Source: Ascarosepion bandense
Taxonomy: Eukaryota; Mollusca; Cephalopoda; Sepiida; Sepiidae
Assembly: GCA_037127315.1 (NCBI GenBank)
Contig: JBBBDQ010001028.1
Coordinates: forward strand, 682,001-746,000
Reading direction: 5' to 3'
Length of the DNA: 64,000 nucleotides
The position numbers and the translations under genes were made by a program. The notes beneath the pieces were generated by a model. That model was given only the letters and a program-made list of their open reading frames with translations. It was not told the DNA's origin and searched no databases. Shown piece after piece: positions 33,950 to 45,222 of the stretch; position 1 is the stretch's first letter; each line of letters opens with the position of its first letter.

Positions 33950-34695
33950 CCTAGAAAAAACAATGCAACATGTTTATATAGAGAGACAGAAAAGAAAATG
34001 ATTAGCCAATAATCACCCACGTAGCGTTTCAAAGTAAACCATACTGCTGAAGTATATATTGAAGTTTATCATGTTTTTTTTTTGTTTGAAATATTTATTT
34101 AGAGAAAAAAAATCACAAGGATAATTAATTAAATAACGCATGCATTTTTCTTTATTCATTGAATTTTTTAATAAATTATTTTTCTTAAGAAATTTGCTCC
34201 ATTTAAGTGATATTTTAAATGAGCAATTACTTCAATTATTACATCACTAAAATAAATTATCATCATAATGCTTGAGTTGTAGGGTCATTCACATCATAAT
34301 AGCAAGGATAGCTTACATGTACACAGAAAGAACACTGAAAGCATGTTAAAAATTGTAAACTAAATTTATAAAATTTTATTTTTGTGTACAGATTTGTGTA
34401 TTTTGTCTGTGTGTTTAAAGGTTGCATGTGATAAAAGTAAGAAAGTCAATGTGTACAAGCTTTATCCTGAAGAGAGATGGACGTCGTTATCCTTCAACGG
34501 TCGATAGCGAAGAGAATGAGTTCAGTATTTTTGGTGGGAAGTCCGTTTTCACCCAGGAAGCAAACGCTTCTGTTGCATTCTGAAAAACCTTTAATTATTT
34601 TGGTTTTGTTTAATTTATTTTAAACAAAGTTTTAATGTTATTTGTTTTATTTTTTTAATATTATTTACATTGTTCAAATTCATCTTTATTGCCAT

Positions 34696-34740
34696 GTTTA
34701 CGACGTTTCGGCCGTTGTACGTCCCGGCCTTCATTAGGTG
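34696..34740 (-). ncRNA. Hammerhead-ribozyme-like motif in a PLE 3' region
   Basis: The minus strand reads CTAATGA (canonical CTGATGA, one change), then a perfect 5-bp stem GGCCG/CGGCC around a 10-base loop. CGAAAC follows, then GTC as a tiny loop, then GTA. GAAAC-GTC-GTA fits the 2-bp stem III and cleavage triplet of the minimal hammerheads known from Penelope-like elements. I could not identify a convincing stem I, and the core substitution probably inactivates it. Confidence 0.4.
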
Positions 34741-34892
34741 CTTCAGGAGTTTCAAACCAAACTCTTTATTTCGATCACTGGGGTATAGCATTCTCATTCT
34801 ATGTGCTATGTCCCTTCTGGGTGACATCTAATTATTTTCCTTTGACTCAACTCTCTTATTTGTTCACTACTGCTGTAGCCAGGTATTAAACT

Positions 34893-35617
34893 TGTGGTAA
34901 TACCGAGCAAAAGCGATGGACCGGATGTTAGCGCTTTCACAACCAAAAGGCAAATGACCAAAAGTCGTCTGTGAGCCACCGGCCCCGCGCAGATGTTCCG
35001 GTTGAAAATAAGAATTAATCAAATATTAAATTTCCATTTCGCGAGCCTACGCGAATTTTATTTATCAGCCAATGGGAAGCCCAGAACCAAATACAAGTGT
35101 GAAATTATAAACGAGCTGCTGTGATCCAAAAAGAAGATATAAAAAGCGGATACAGACAGACCACATCAGGCAGAACTTGAGGAGAAGAGTGTAATCAATA
35201 TCCCCTTGACCTAAAGTCAAGCGGATACTACGCTTGCCTCTTTCCTTCTCCCCTGTCTCAAAACTACTTACTGACCTAAGGAGCGACTACATCAAAGACA
35301 TTCCTCACTTACACGCTCCCTACATTCCTAAACCTTAAATCTCTTTCAGCTTATTATTTGCCATGAACATTTTAACCTCCGTTGGACCTATACTTCGAGT
35401 TATTACTTTAATTGTAAAAACATAATTGATATGTGTATATATAAAAATTATATTTTCAACTCAATTTACTTTTCTTGATTTTATAATAATTTTATGACTT
35501 ATAGTGGGCTATCTACAACAATGCCAAATTCCGTTAACCTGCAACAGTATACAACTACCCTTCACTAGAACGGAATCCCACTACAACCAGGAAAAGAATA
35601 GATACGCAACCCACTAT
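34893..35617 (+). repeat. Solo LTR of the CsRn1-like family
   Basis: It aligns end to end with the 5' LTR at 9616-10319, including GCGAGCCTACGCGAATTTTA, the TATAAAAAGCGG box and TTCCGTTAACCTGCAACAGT. It is flanked by AAACT at 34888-34892 and 35618-35622. No internal region is present, so it arose by recombination between two LTRs. It defines the LTR ends used for the full element. Confidence 0.9.
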
Positions 35618-35719
35618 AAACTGTTTGAGGCAAGTCACCTGAACAATTATATCCAGTGGTCCATATATCCTTGGGGACATATGACCCACTGGGATTATTA
35701 ACCTAATATCTCAGTAACC

Positions 35720-36060
35720 ATTAATTATCAGAGCTCATATTGCAATCTTTGAAGCTAATGATTTTCTCTAGCACTGGTTCCCATATTGTTTTTATTGCTA
35801 TGCTTGGCCGGCTTAGGAGATTTTTCTTGTCTAGCATATGCACTGATTCCTTAAGTTTACGTAGTTTCCAGTGGTGTTCTTTATCAATTATTCCAACTTC
35901 ATTCTATAGGAAATGGTGGTCCCCTTTCTCCATACTTATGTGGTCAGCTACGCCTGATTTTTTATACGCCACCTTGTGTTACGGCCTTGCGATATTCTTG
36001 CAGCCTTACCTTAAGGGAAGGCAACACGACAACCATTTGTGCTCATTAGAAATAATTGGC
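35720..36060 (-). pseudogene. PLE GIY-YIG endonuclease C-terminal part
   Basis: The minus-strand frames include KSGVADHISMEKGDHHFL, stop, NEVGIIDKEHHWKLRKLKES, VHMLDKKNLLSRPSIAIKTI and WEPVLEKIIS. The A(D/E)H...H spacing and the following IID...RKLKE(S/A) block are typical of the C-terminal half of the PLE GIY-YIG nuclease, as I recall cephalopod copies. The N-terminal GIY and YIG motifs are not visible. One in-frame stop is present. Confidence 0.5.
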
Positions 36061-36065
36061 GTCAT

Positions 36066-36389
36066 TTAATAATATTCACTGCAGAATATTTTTGCTACTT
36101 AAATTTAGAAACACACACAATTTGAATACAAATGTTTTACAAATGTTTTAGCAGGATTCATGTGTACAAAATAATGAAGTCGTTTGATAAAAAGAATAAA
36201 ATTTTAAACAACAACAACATATACTTGCAGTTTGTAGCAGCAATAAAAATATTGTGCAAAAATTATAACAGTTCAAAACTTAACATTATTGCCATTATTC
36301 AATCAGTTTTAGTTCTTTATTCTGAGGCCTAACATCTCTTTTTGCTGACAATTTTTGGTATGTCTGGTTGTAATGTCTGTGTACTTGCG
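36066..36389. other. Unassigned AT-rich sequence
   Basis: No supported feature. Confidence 0.5.
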
Positions 36390-37250
36390 ATTTTGATCAG
36401 AGATTACAAATATTAATCAGTTAGCCTTGTTCTTGGAGAAGTTTTTGTTGATTTCATGAACAAAAATAATTGTTCACACACATAGGTAGAAGCAAACATT
36501 GCCATAATATTTGTGGCAAACTTTCTGAAATTGTGCAAAAATTAAAATAACACTGACATCTCATTTTAACAGATATATTTACCAAAACTGCAGAAAAAAT
36601 ACCTTGAAATACGAATGAGTAAATTTATTCAAAACAAAAAAATCAACCAATGGCTTCGGAATCTCCTGCGTCTTTTCTTGACGGTCTCCTTGTTTAAGTT
36701 GGTGAGTCAGTCAGTTAAGTGACATACGTGATACACGCTTTGGGCGATCATGCCTCGAAAGAGACATGACTGACTGGGCAGAAGATTATCCCGTAGCAGG
36801 TTGCCATTGCTTTCTGCAGTAGACTGGTTGCAAGCCAAGGCTATAGAACCTAATCTGTCCTATTATTTAAATGATAACTGGAGGGAAGAGACGAATAAAT
36901 ACCTTTCCCAAGGGTATTTGTACGTAAGCGAATGCGAGGAATTCAACTGGAATTCGAACCCGGCTCCCCGATTTGTTGTTCCCAGTTGATAACCACTGCA
37001 CCACAACGCACATCCGTTGGTGAAGTTGCCATAATCCTTGTTCATCTTTGGTGTTACAAGGAGTTTTGTTGTTCTTTCGCTCAACTGTACTACACACATA
37101 ATAAACAAAGAGGCTTGCAGTCTGTGGAGTTGTGGTGTAAAGATCGCAGAAATTATCTAACAGACATGAGTAGGTTCTTCTGTTTGTGTGGCATGGTCTT
37201 CCAACAGCCACTCTCTTAACCCAAGGCAGCACACTAACTCCTGAAGACAC
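36390..37250 (-). pseudogene. Mariner/Tc1-type transposase C-terminal fragment, split by a SINE
   Basis: On the minus strand, 37217-37030 reads CHTNRRTYSCLLDNFCDLYT, then VYYVCSTVERKNNKTPCNTK. It parallels the 58.6-58.8 kb copy, which reads HTSRRTKSWLSDNF and then NSSDCNPLNYYIWGAVDRD. The D-x-NPLxYY-W block is the end of a DDE/D transposase. Here the catalytic-core residues are lost. The fragment continues beyond the SINE at 36697-36500, where both copies share GACGGTCTCCTTGTTTAAG-like and ACAGATATATTTACCAAAA sequence. Confidence 0.65.
36706..37015 (-). repeat. tRNA-derived SINE, family 1, copy 3, with target duplication
   Basis: Antisense full-length copy. The B box (GGTTCGAATTCCAG when read on the minus strand, near GGGAGCCGG) and A box precede the shared body. 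GTTGGTGA lies at 36698-36705 and 37016-37023, an 8-bp target duplication inside the mariner fragment. Confidence 0.9.
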
Positions 37251-37929
37251 TTGATATGGGCTTACGTGTTGAGTCTGAGTTGAGTATGAGTCTGATGTGG
37301 AAAGATAAATGGAGGCATAAGTTCGCCATCACAAGTGATTACTCCAAACATCATGATGCTGACAGGATATAAAATCCAACTCTTTCATCCATGCCGTTTT
37401 CAATTAAGTGAACTGTCTCATAGTGCTTGCTTTCTCATAATCGGTGCACAACTAACCCTACTACACTATGCAATCGACAAAATAAAATATAAACAACGTG
37501 CATGAGCGAAATTAAAAATATAAAAATGCGACAATATACCCATCGCGGTGTGTAAATAGAAAGAGCTTGAAATGAAAATTAAAAATACAAGGTATCTCAA
37601 GACAACAACCTCTATCGTGATTCACTCTTTAGAAAATACCCCAGAAAATATATAGCTATACATCTAATGAGCAACGACTGTCCGAAATGCAGAAAATTGC
37701 ACTAATATAAAAATTGCATTTCTACCAAAACTAAACTCTTGTGCCAGACACAAAAAACTAGCTAGTAGAAATAGCAAGACATTAAGAAGCGTAAAGTTTT
37801 AAAATATAAGACAACCACTGCGTAAAATTTTAAAAGAAATAAGAAGTTTATTTACAGTTGCTGTAAAAGGGAGATACAAACAAAACTTTGCACAAAATTT
37901 CCTTTGAGTGCCTATTATGGCAGGATAAC
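37251..37929. other. Unassigned sequence
   Basis: No gene or repeat recognised. Confidence 0.5.
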
Positions 37930-38187
37930 AATCTATATATATATAAATGGATATGCTTGTCTCTTCCAAAATCCTTGGTCAGATTTCAACCACAATTGGG
38001 TCACATGTCGACCATGACATGAACCTTTGATGTACGCAAACATCTTTCGAATCGATTTACTGGGTACGACAGAAATCACCGAAACGCTTAGAATTTACGA
38101 ACTCTTCTCCTACGAGACGTTTTATGCGAATTCAGCTAAAATGTAGATCAAGGTCCGAACCTATATATATATATATATAGATGATTA
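37930..38187. repeat. Possible Helentron-like or MITE-like repeat
   Basis: TA-repeat flanks at both ends enclose about 220 bp starting TATAAATGGATATGCTTGTC. That opening resembles those of Helentron-type non-autonomous repeats in invertebrates. No second copy in the window, so this is weak. Confidence 0.25.
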
Positions 38188-38979
38188 TATAAGATAAAAC
38201 AAAACCTTAGACGTTGAATAAATTCTCATAATTCATTTTAGAAACATTTAATAGCATTTTAAACACAATATTAAAAAATTATCAGGATCAGGAAATTATT
38301 TTAATTATTCATTAAATCTATAAAATCTATAATATGTATACAATTTTACTATAGAATAGTCTATCAGGCAATATCTGTGGTTTGTAAATTTTTAAACGAA
38401 AATCATAATGAATTGATTGTATCGTACGGATATCGTAACTTTGTGCGTCATTTTACATTGTTTTGTTTTTTTACGATGTTACATTAAAACGTAAAATTTG
38501 TATTTTTATTTTACAATGTATTCCAACCTTAGAAAGTTAAAATAAAAGAACGACATTTCTATGTACATAGATGTTTCTACTTAACCGTATCTGCTGTAAA
38601 TCGTTTCAATAATAGCAACCATATACTCATGACTGTGTTTATGCTTGAGAACTTGCGTGTCTTTATTTGGAACACATTACGGTGCAATGCAAAGTCTTAT
38701 TATGCTTAAATTCCCCTCAAAATGTTAACAGCATGCAACTAGTTATTCCAGAGAATGAAATGAAACTCTCCTCTTCATGCTTTGTGAAGGTACAATATTG
38801 TAGACGGAACCCCTGTGTCAGAGTCGATGTTTTCAATTTTATACCCAATTAATTTATTGGTAATTGATATGATTCGTAAAACGAATGTAAAGAATAACGG
38901 TGTGAAACTCCTTGGAACTAACCCCATTGCCCTGCAAAAAGAAACATTCAGGCAGGTGTCATCAGGGAAAATATATTAG
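38188..38979. other. Unassigned AT-rich sequence
   Basis: No supported feature. A 61-codon frame at 38667 has no recognised domain. Confidence 0.5.
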
Positions 38980-38984
38980 AATAA

Positions 38985-39172
38985 TCTAGAACTTATACTG
39001 AGAGCAAACCGCATACAAACAGATAGAAAATGAATCAAGTACACACAAAAATAGAAAGGGTGTAAGTCAAGGATGTGTATTTTTATAAGAATTATTCACC
39101 TCAGACATATAATGAGGAAAGAAGAGTTAAAAATCTAACACTCACAGGGTGTATTGGAGGTAAAAAATAACA
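38985..39172 (+). pseudogene. Small reverse-transcriptase fragment (RTE/L1-like)
   Basis: Across frames the plus strand reads ACIQTDRK, KGCKSRMCIFIRI, HLRHIMRKEEL and TLTGCIGGKK. These resemble the RT stretch from R-G-V-x-Q-G-C to the segment before YADD in RTE-like LINEs. It is about 190 bp, frame-broken, with no active-site block. Confidence 0.4.
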
Positions 39173-40089
39173 TAGGGAAACAGTGAGTAACCTATCTAAC
39201 GAGTTTGTATAAGTGGTTGGCAGAACAGTTGATAGCAAAAATACAAACACTGCTAAGATCTACAAAGTTGTGAAGAGTCATGTTTGCATACATCTTGAAG
39301 CAACAAGGTACATAATAAAAGATGCATGAATACCAAAGGAAGTGTTTTGATTCCGTAATAGAATGGAACCTGATTGTTTTCACGAATTGCCACTGGATGG
39401 GATTATCTTTACAATCGATTTATCTTAGTTATCTTTTATATAATTTTCAAATTATATCAGTTAACAATTTAATGGAACATACGCTTTAACACGTTTAAAA
39501 ATATTCGTAGGCTTAACAAAACATTTAAAAAATTGTGAATTTGAATATTGAAATCGCTAGGCGCGCTGAACGAAATAGGTACCTCCAGTAATTCGCTGAA
39601 AAAACAACACAGTATGAACAAATAAAGGCTGTAAACTTATAAACAAAGTTTCTTAATCAAAGTGTTTATGTTTAGCGTAAAGATCATTTATTTATTTATT
39701 TATTTATTTTATTTTATTTTATTTTGTAAAAATCTGGTCTTGTTTTTCGTCAGCGGGTAACCAAATTGTAATTAGAATTTACAATGGATAATGTAATATT
39801 ACGTAATTCAGTTTTTTCCAGGTGAAAAATACATTAATTGAAAATTCTTGCAAAAATCAAATAATTGTCAGATTTTAATGAAAATTTCGAGATTTATTCC
39901 CAAATGAATGAAATTGTTTTTGAAATTATTATTTTTAGAAAATCTTGGTAACTTTTTTTTTTACATCTGTTACCCACTTCCATGTAAATTCAAGAAATTT
40001 TTAGAAATTAAATTTTGTTTCGAAAATTTGTTTCAATTGTTAAACGCAAGACTCCTTAGGAAATGTAAATTATCTATTATTTCTTTCAT
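39173..40089. other. Unassigned sequence with an A/T-rich (TTTA)n tract
   Basis: (TTTA)n to (TTTTA)n lies at 39688-39726. No gene is supported. Confidence 0.5.
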
Positions 40090-42032
40090 TCAATAGTTCG
40101 TTTTTGTTTTGTTTTGTTTTGTTTGCATAATCTCTAAATTTTCTTCCTGGCACAGTCTACATATTTTGCCACCGTTGTAAGGCTTGGCTGTTTTTACTAT
40201 ACTCCACGTTATGTCTGGGTCTATTCCATATTTTGATTTTAATTTCCACAAGAGGCTAGCCAATTTTGTACAGTTTTTTAAGTTTCCTATTTTGAATATA
40301 GACTTGTGATTGAACCACCTGCTCTTAAAGGTGTCTTTGGTTGATCTCAAATATATTTTATTTTGCCCATTTAAGTCATGTACCTTTCCCTTTTAGATGA
40401 CTTCTTTTGTGTTGCAAAGTCCTTGAAGTGGACATTTATTTTCGTCCCTGCAGTTGCATTGTTTATTAGTAATCTTGTTTTGTACAATGCTATCTAAGTT
40501 TCTGGCGTTTTGTTTTTATGAAACTATCTAAATTACTAGTACAACTATACCTTAGCTTGATTGTGTTTCTGTTGAAAGTTTTATTTAGTTCTGATCCTTA
40601 TGGAAAGTGTCTATCTATCAGTTTAAAAAATATTTGTCCTATTTTGGTTTTTACCTCTAAATTAAATGGTGGGTTGAACCAGATAATGTTTTGTTTTGTT
40701 TTCTATTATTGTTTTTTGTTTGTCTGTTTGATTGAGAATTATATTGTAAAATGTTTTTATGGCCAGATTTTCTTAGTGCATCTTCATAGATATTTTTTCA
40801 TCAAATATTGTTTTATTTGACGAATTATTTGATAGCCTGTGATCTATTCCTTTGTGAATGTGCCTAATTATACTTTTGGGATGGTTGGATTTTGTATTTA
40901 TGTACTTTAAATTAATGCGTGTTTTCATGTATAGGGAGACATTGTCTGTTTGTAAATTAAATTCCACATCTAAATATTGTACTACTTTTCTATTTGTTTC
41001 TACTATTATATCAAAATCTATTTTTTTGATTAGTTTGAAAAGCTCTTCCCTTATTTTATCATTTTCTCTTTTGTTGTCTGGTGCTATGATTAATCTCTAT
41101 ATGATCCGTCGTTGTCTATATGAATTATTTTGTTGATTTTATTGAAAATGTATATGCACATCAATTCTGAAATTTCTGCTCCATCATACGATCCTTGTTG
41201 TACATCAAAGTTCCGTTGTTTGATTTTTTAATCCATGCTTTACCTTTGTGGAAAAGTATTGATTTGAGGCAATGTAGGATTATATCAATATATTCAGATG
41301 GTATTTTTATGTATCTTTTAGCAAAATTAAACGCTTTCATTAATTCTTTTTAGAAATTGGTGGGTAAAAGATTTTTATGTCATATTTAATGAATGTATAT
41401 TTATTTTTGCATTCGATCTTTTGGAACCAGGAAATGCAATCACTTGTGTTCTTCCACTGGTTAGCTTGAGAGGCTGTTCTTAGCAAATCACAAATATTTT
41501 TTGAATATTTTATGGCTTACTTTGCTCACTTCTGTTTTTTTTGGGGGGGGTTATAAGTTGGGATGATGGGTTGTTGGGAAAATATTCTTTATGGTCTTTG
41601 ATTGTTAAGAAAGCTTGTCCGCCTGTTAAAATTTGTATTTTTTTTTTTACTTAAATTTAATTTGTCTGTCGTAATTTTAGCTTCCTTGTTTTCAATATAG
41701 GAATCCGGGACTTCTTTTTATAAGATTTTGTGATTTCTTCATTTATCTTTTTTTTTTATTCTCTTGGGTTTATTTGATATATGTTATTAGATTTGTCTTC
41801 TTTAATAAGAATATTTTGTGTCTTTTTTATTTTTTTTACTTCAGTGTTTAACAATTTTTGGAAGTTGTTGTTGATTCTTTTTAAAGATATGATTTCAATA
41901 TTAGACCATATAAAATTTTAAAAATCAGTAACTTTTTAAAATTTTATATGGTCAAATATTGAAGTCATATCTTTAAAAAGAATCAACAACTTTCAAAAAT
42001 TATTAAACACTGAAGTAAAAAAAATAAAAAAA
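40090..42032 (-). pseudogene. Penelope-like element: reverse transcriptase and GIY-YIG region, decayed
   Basis: The minus strand from 41.88 kb down reads LKRINNNFQKLLNTEVKKIK, then FLTIKDHKEYFPNNPSSQLI (the IT-x-KDHK...N-x2-RLI core of PLE RTs), and DIILHCLKSILFHKGKAWIK. Next come a degraded RT active-site region, VEFNLQTDNVSLYMKTRINL and KSNHPKSIIRHIHKGIDHRL (40773-40967). A CNCRDENKCPLQGLC-like cysteine motif follows near 40450. The nuclease domain ends in FKSRWFNHKSIFKI and ITWSIVKTAKP (40090-40350). Block order is complete but almost every block needs a frame change. The coding start merges into the inverted repeat at 41.82-42.03 kb. Confidence 0.75.
41823..42032. repeat. Large inverted repeat (about 100-bp arms, 8-base spacer)
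   Basis: 41823-41924 and 41933-42032 are reverse complements with a few mismatches and one 3-base gap, separated by TCAGTAAC. The arms contain the N-terminal part of the PLE reading (FQKLLNTEVKKIKK-like), so PLE sequence has been duplicated in inverted orientation. Confidence 0.9.
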
Positions 42033-42309
42033 ATTCTGTATATCATTAGCATTAACGCCAACGTTCACCTTTGATAATGTGTTGGCTGAAATGATCCTAA
42101 GGTCTACATTATGACGTCTACTTTACATATATATATTCAAATGAATAAGAACGAAGAAAATAATTGCAACGTTCAAAACATTAATTTAAAAGAGTGCTTA
42201 ATATAAAAATAGACCAATGAATATTGATTATTACGTTAGAACATGTGCAAACTACAAACTACTACAAAATTGTACATTTTGTTTCGACATTGAAATAACA
42301 ATGTCTCGT
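42033..42309. other. Spacer between a PLE and a CR1-type LINE
   Basis: No supported feature. Confidence 0.5.
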
Positions 42310-42474
42310 CATACTCTAGGCCTCTCCTTACCGAAAAATCTCTTATTATGACATCACACAAAGTAAGAATTAAAACTAAACCAGGTTAACAAAAATCACC
42401 TAGACCTGTTAACATCTCTTTCTTGAACATCCGTGTTATCCGTAACAACTTTTGCAGCCTTCTTCCTAGTAAAC

Positions 42475-42550
42475 TCACCTGACATCTTTTCTCTCTGTGA
42501 AACTAACCTTGTCCCAGGTTAGTTTCACAGAGAGCTAAGATGTCAGGTGA
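42475..42550. repeat. Inverted duplication in the LINE endonuclease (35-bp arms)
   Basis: 42475-42509 and 42516-42550 are reverse complements with two mismatches around the six-base loop TGTCCC. The coding order jumps from LCETNL to a mirror-image stretch and then to SFDFYIPGY, so the duplication post-dates the intact LINE. Confidence 0.9.
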
Positions 42551-44489
42551 ATTCTATTCCTTCCTTCGATTTCTATATCCCTGGTTACCTTACTCTCTTT
42601 AGGAAGGACTTCAATATCCATATGCATCAAATTGGCGTTAATGTTAGCGAACACCTTCCTTTACCTAAGATGATTTCTCTTGATTCTCCAGATCTTTCCT
42701 ACATGTGTCTCCGTCCCTTTCTACAAAGCTCGATTAGCTATCTTTTCTTTCTCTACCGCTCCCATTCATCTCCTGACATTGTCGTACTTGACAGCATTTC
42801 GAACAATATAGATAAGGCCATTTCCTCTCATCCGCTCTTATATTTGTGTTTAGAGACTTTAAAGCCAACTATATGCCAAGTAGCTGGAAAACTCTGTCAC
42901 AGGTGTCCATACAATGAACTTTTCAATCACTCAATCTCTTATGCAAGTGGTGGATTTCCCAACGCGCCTCTCTAATAACCCTATTGAACATGACTCACTG
43001 CTAGATCTCTGTTTCACGTCTATCCCTGACTCTTGCCATGTCATGCAGCTTTGCCATCTTGGCAACTCTGATTATGCTATGGTTTCCGTTAATATCTCCC
43101 TCCACTTCCCCTCTCCCCAGGAATCTCCGACCAGCAGGATATCTTACTGTTACCAAAGAGCAGACTGGAAGTCGTTCCGCGATTTTCTGGGTGACGTCCC
43201 TTGAAACAAAGTTTTTAGTCTTCCCGTTGAAAACTGTGCATCTGAGGTCTCCTCTTGGATTAAAGCTGGAATCAATGCTTTTTATTCTAGCCAGGAAGTT
43301 ACGACTTAAATCCCATTCGTCCCCCTGGTTCTCCCCTGCTTGCTCGGCTGCTATTGACCACAAGAATCACTTCTTCCGACTTTATCGGAGCCACACGACT
43401 GACCATAATAGACACTTTTTTGTCTCTGCTCTTAATGAGTGAAAGAGGATCCTAAATGATGCAAAACTGTTGTTTGTTGAAAGAATGAAGCAGCATCCCG
43501 CAACTTCGGCTCCAAAGACAACTGGTGGATCTGTAAAAATGTGTTAAACAACAGCAATCCAACCTTTAATCAATAATTTTGAGGTCCCCATATCTTCAGA
43601 GGACAAGGTCGAGTGCGTTGTTCGCAGATTCTCCACCAACTCAACATTTGATTCGTCTGGAATATCCGTACCCGACTTCCCACCTAAAACTGAGGTTCAA
43701 CTGAGTGACATTCGCATTACCCCCTCACTGGTCTCTAAAATAATTTCAAAGCTATAAGGTGAGCGGAGGTGACTGAACTCCAATCATTGTCCTGAAGAAA
43801 TGTGCCCCTGAACTCTCCTCTGTCCTCCCCAACTCTACAACTACTGCATCTTGCTTTCCTGTCTGCTGGAAGTCCGCCCCTGTGGTTCATGTAATAACTC
43901 TGGAGAACCCTCAGCCCCCTGTAATTATCGCTATATCAGCCTACTACCAAAGATTTCGAGACTATTATCAATGCTGAAGTGGTTCAATATCTCACAGCCT
44001 ACAGCCGCTTCTCCGACAAACAGTATGGTTTCCGCTTCACCGTCTACTGCTGATATGCTAACAGAGTATACCAGGCTCTTGATAAGAATGTCGAAGCTTG
44101 AGCTGTTGCCCTAGATATCTCCAAAGCATTTGACAAAGTTGGACATGCAGGCCTTCCACGCAAGCTATATGGCTACACTTGTTTAATCTAATCCAGTCGT
44201 TCCTTTCAAATCGCGTAATGAATTCTAGGCCCTACGCCTTTTCTGATTTTCATCAACGATCTCCCTGATGTAATCAGATCCCAAGTAGGCATCTACGCTG
44301 ATGACACCACTATTTACTTCCGTCTCGATAAGAAATATGCAATATGTGGTGGACTGGGCTAAGAAATAGCTCGTAAATTTTAATGCTTCCAAAACGAAGC
44401 TGCTATTCTTTAACCACCATAGACAATCACTCCTATCCACCTCATCAGCATGAATCAGCTAGTCTTCCTGAAAGCAAAACACTGTGCCT

Positions 44490-44516
44490 CTCTCTCTCTC
44501 TCTCTCTCTCTCTCAG
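44490..44516. repeat. (TC)n microsatellite within the LINE
   Basis: About 13 TC units interrupt the region downstream of the RT domain. Confidence 0.9.
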
Positions 44517-45188
44517 CCGACCTCAAGTGAAATAACTACATTGAATCCATAGTTAATCTGCTACTAGGAAGGTCGGTTCACTGTGTAGGGCCAGGAAAGT
44601 TTTCTCGTCTGAATCCATCTTTTTCACATATATAAATTTCCGTGCATCGAATACTGCTGTCACATCTGGTCAGGCGCCCCTGCTATTCATTTCGGGGTTC
44701 TTGAAAAATCCAACGGAAAATCTGCAACCTATCAGCTCAACTGCAGTCACTTTCTCGCCGAAGTAATGTGGCTTCCCTCTGTCTCTTCTACAAATAATTT
44801 CACGGCTTCTGCTCCGATGAGTTTAGCTCCCTGGTGCCCCTCTGGATGAATTTACTCGGGCTACTAGACCAGCAACTAGGTCCCACCCTTTTACAGTGAA
44901 ACCAATCAAATGTAACCACAATTTCTTTTCTCGCACTTCCTGCCTGTGGAATTCCCTTCCGTATACTTGCTTTCCTGACAACTACAATCTCTAAGAATTC
45001 AAATGCAATGTCAATGGCCATCTCTTATCTCCTTGACTCGCATCATTTCCCTGAGAGCCCTTGTATCATGTGTTTCCCTTGCTACTCTACTCTCTTCACA
45101 CCAGTGTTCTGGTCCTTCTCGTACCTATTCTCTGAGACCCCCAGTAACTTGTACCTCTTTCTCCTCTTATGTAACTCCCTGCACAAGT

Positions 45189-45191
45189 GAT

Positions 45192-45222
<31 letters not shown>
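45189..45222. repeat. (TA)n(TG)n tail of the CR1-type LINE
   Basis: A short compound dinucleotide run marking the 3' end of the LINE. Confidence 0.85.

Larger units (their letters stand above)
34620..36065 (-). mobile_element. Penelope-like element 3' part, split by a solo LTR
   Basis: The minus strand runs from a GIY-YIG-domain C-terminus (36060-35720) through a tail with YVPKDIWTTGYN (about 35690) to a 3' region at 34892-34620. AAACT on both sides of the LTR is its target duplication. Removing the LTR rejoins the two halves. The upstream reverse transcriptase is absent. Confidence 0.6.
42390..45080 (+). pseudogene. CR1-type ORF2 (endonuclease and reverse transcriptase), broken
   Basis: The endonuclease has FYIPGYLTLFRKDFNIHMHQ, then ISLDSPDLSYMCLRPF, FLYRSHSSPDIVVLDSISNN (42547-42975) and LLDLCFTSIPDSCHV. 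A linker with WFSPACSAAIDHKNHFFRLY follows near 43330. The RT shows NYRYISLLPKISRLL, VALDISKAFDKVGHAG near 44110, [19 protein letters not shown] and then ADDTTIYF near 44300. C-terminal blocks at 44620-45010 match CIEYCCHIWSGAP and the NSLP...FPDNYNL...EFKCNVNGH end. Frames change repeatedly, and an inverted duplication sits in the endonuclease at 42475-42550. Confidence 0.8.
42310..45190 (+). mobile_element. CR1/jockey-type LINE, nearly full ORF2, degraded
   Basis: The plus strand carries an APE endonuclease, a reverse transcriptase and the characteristic C-terminal region, then ends in a (TA)n(TG)n tract at 45189-45222, a common tail for this superfamily. The same family recurs as fragments at 0.6, 58.9, 61.9-62.8 and 63.3-63.6 kb. 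Confidence 0.8.
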
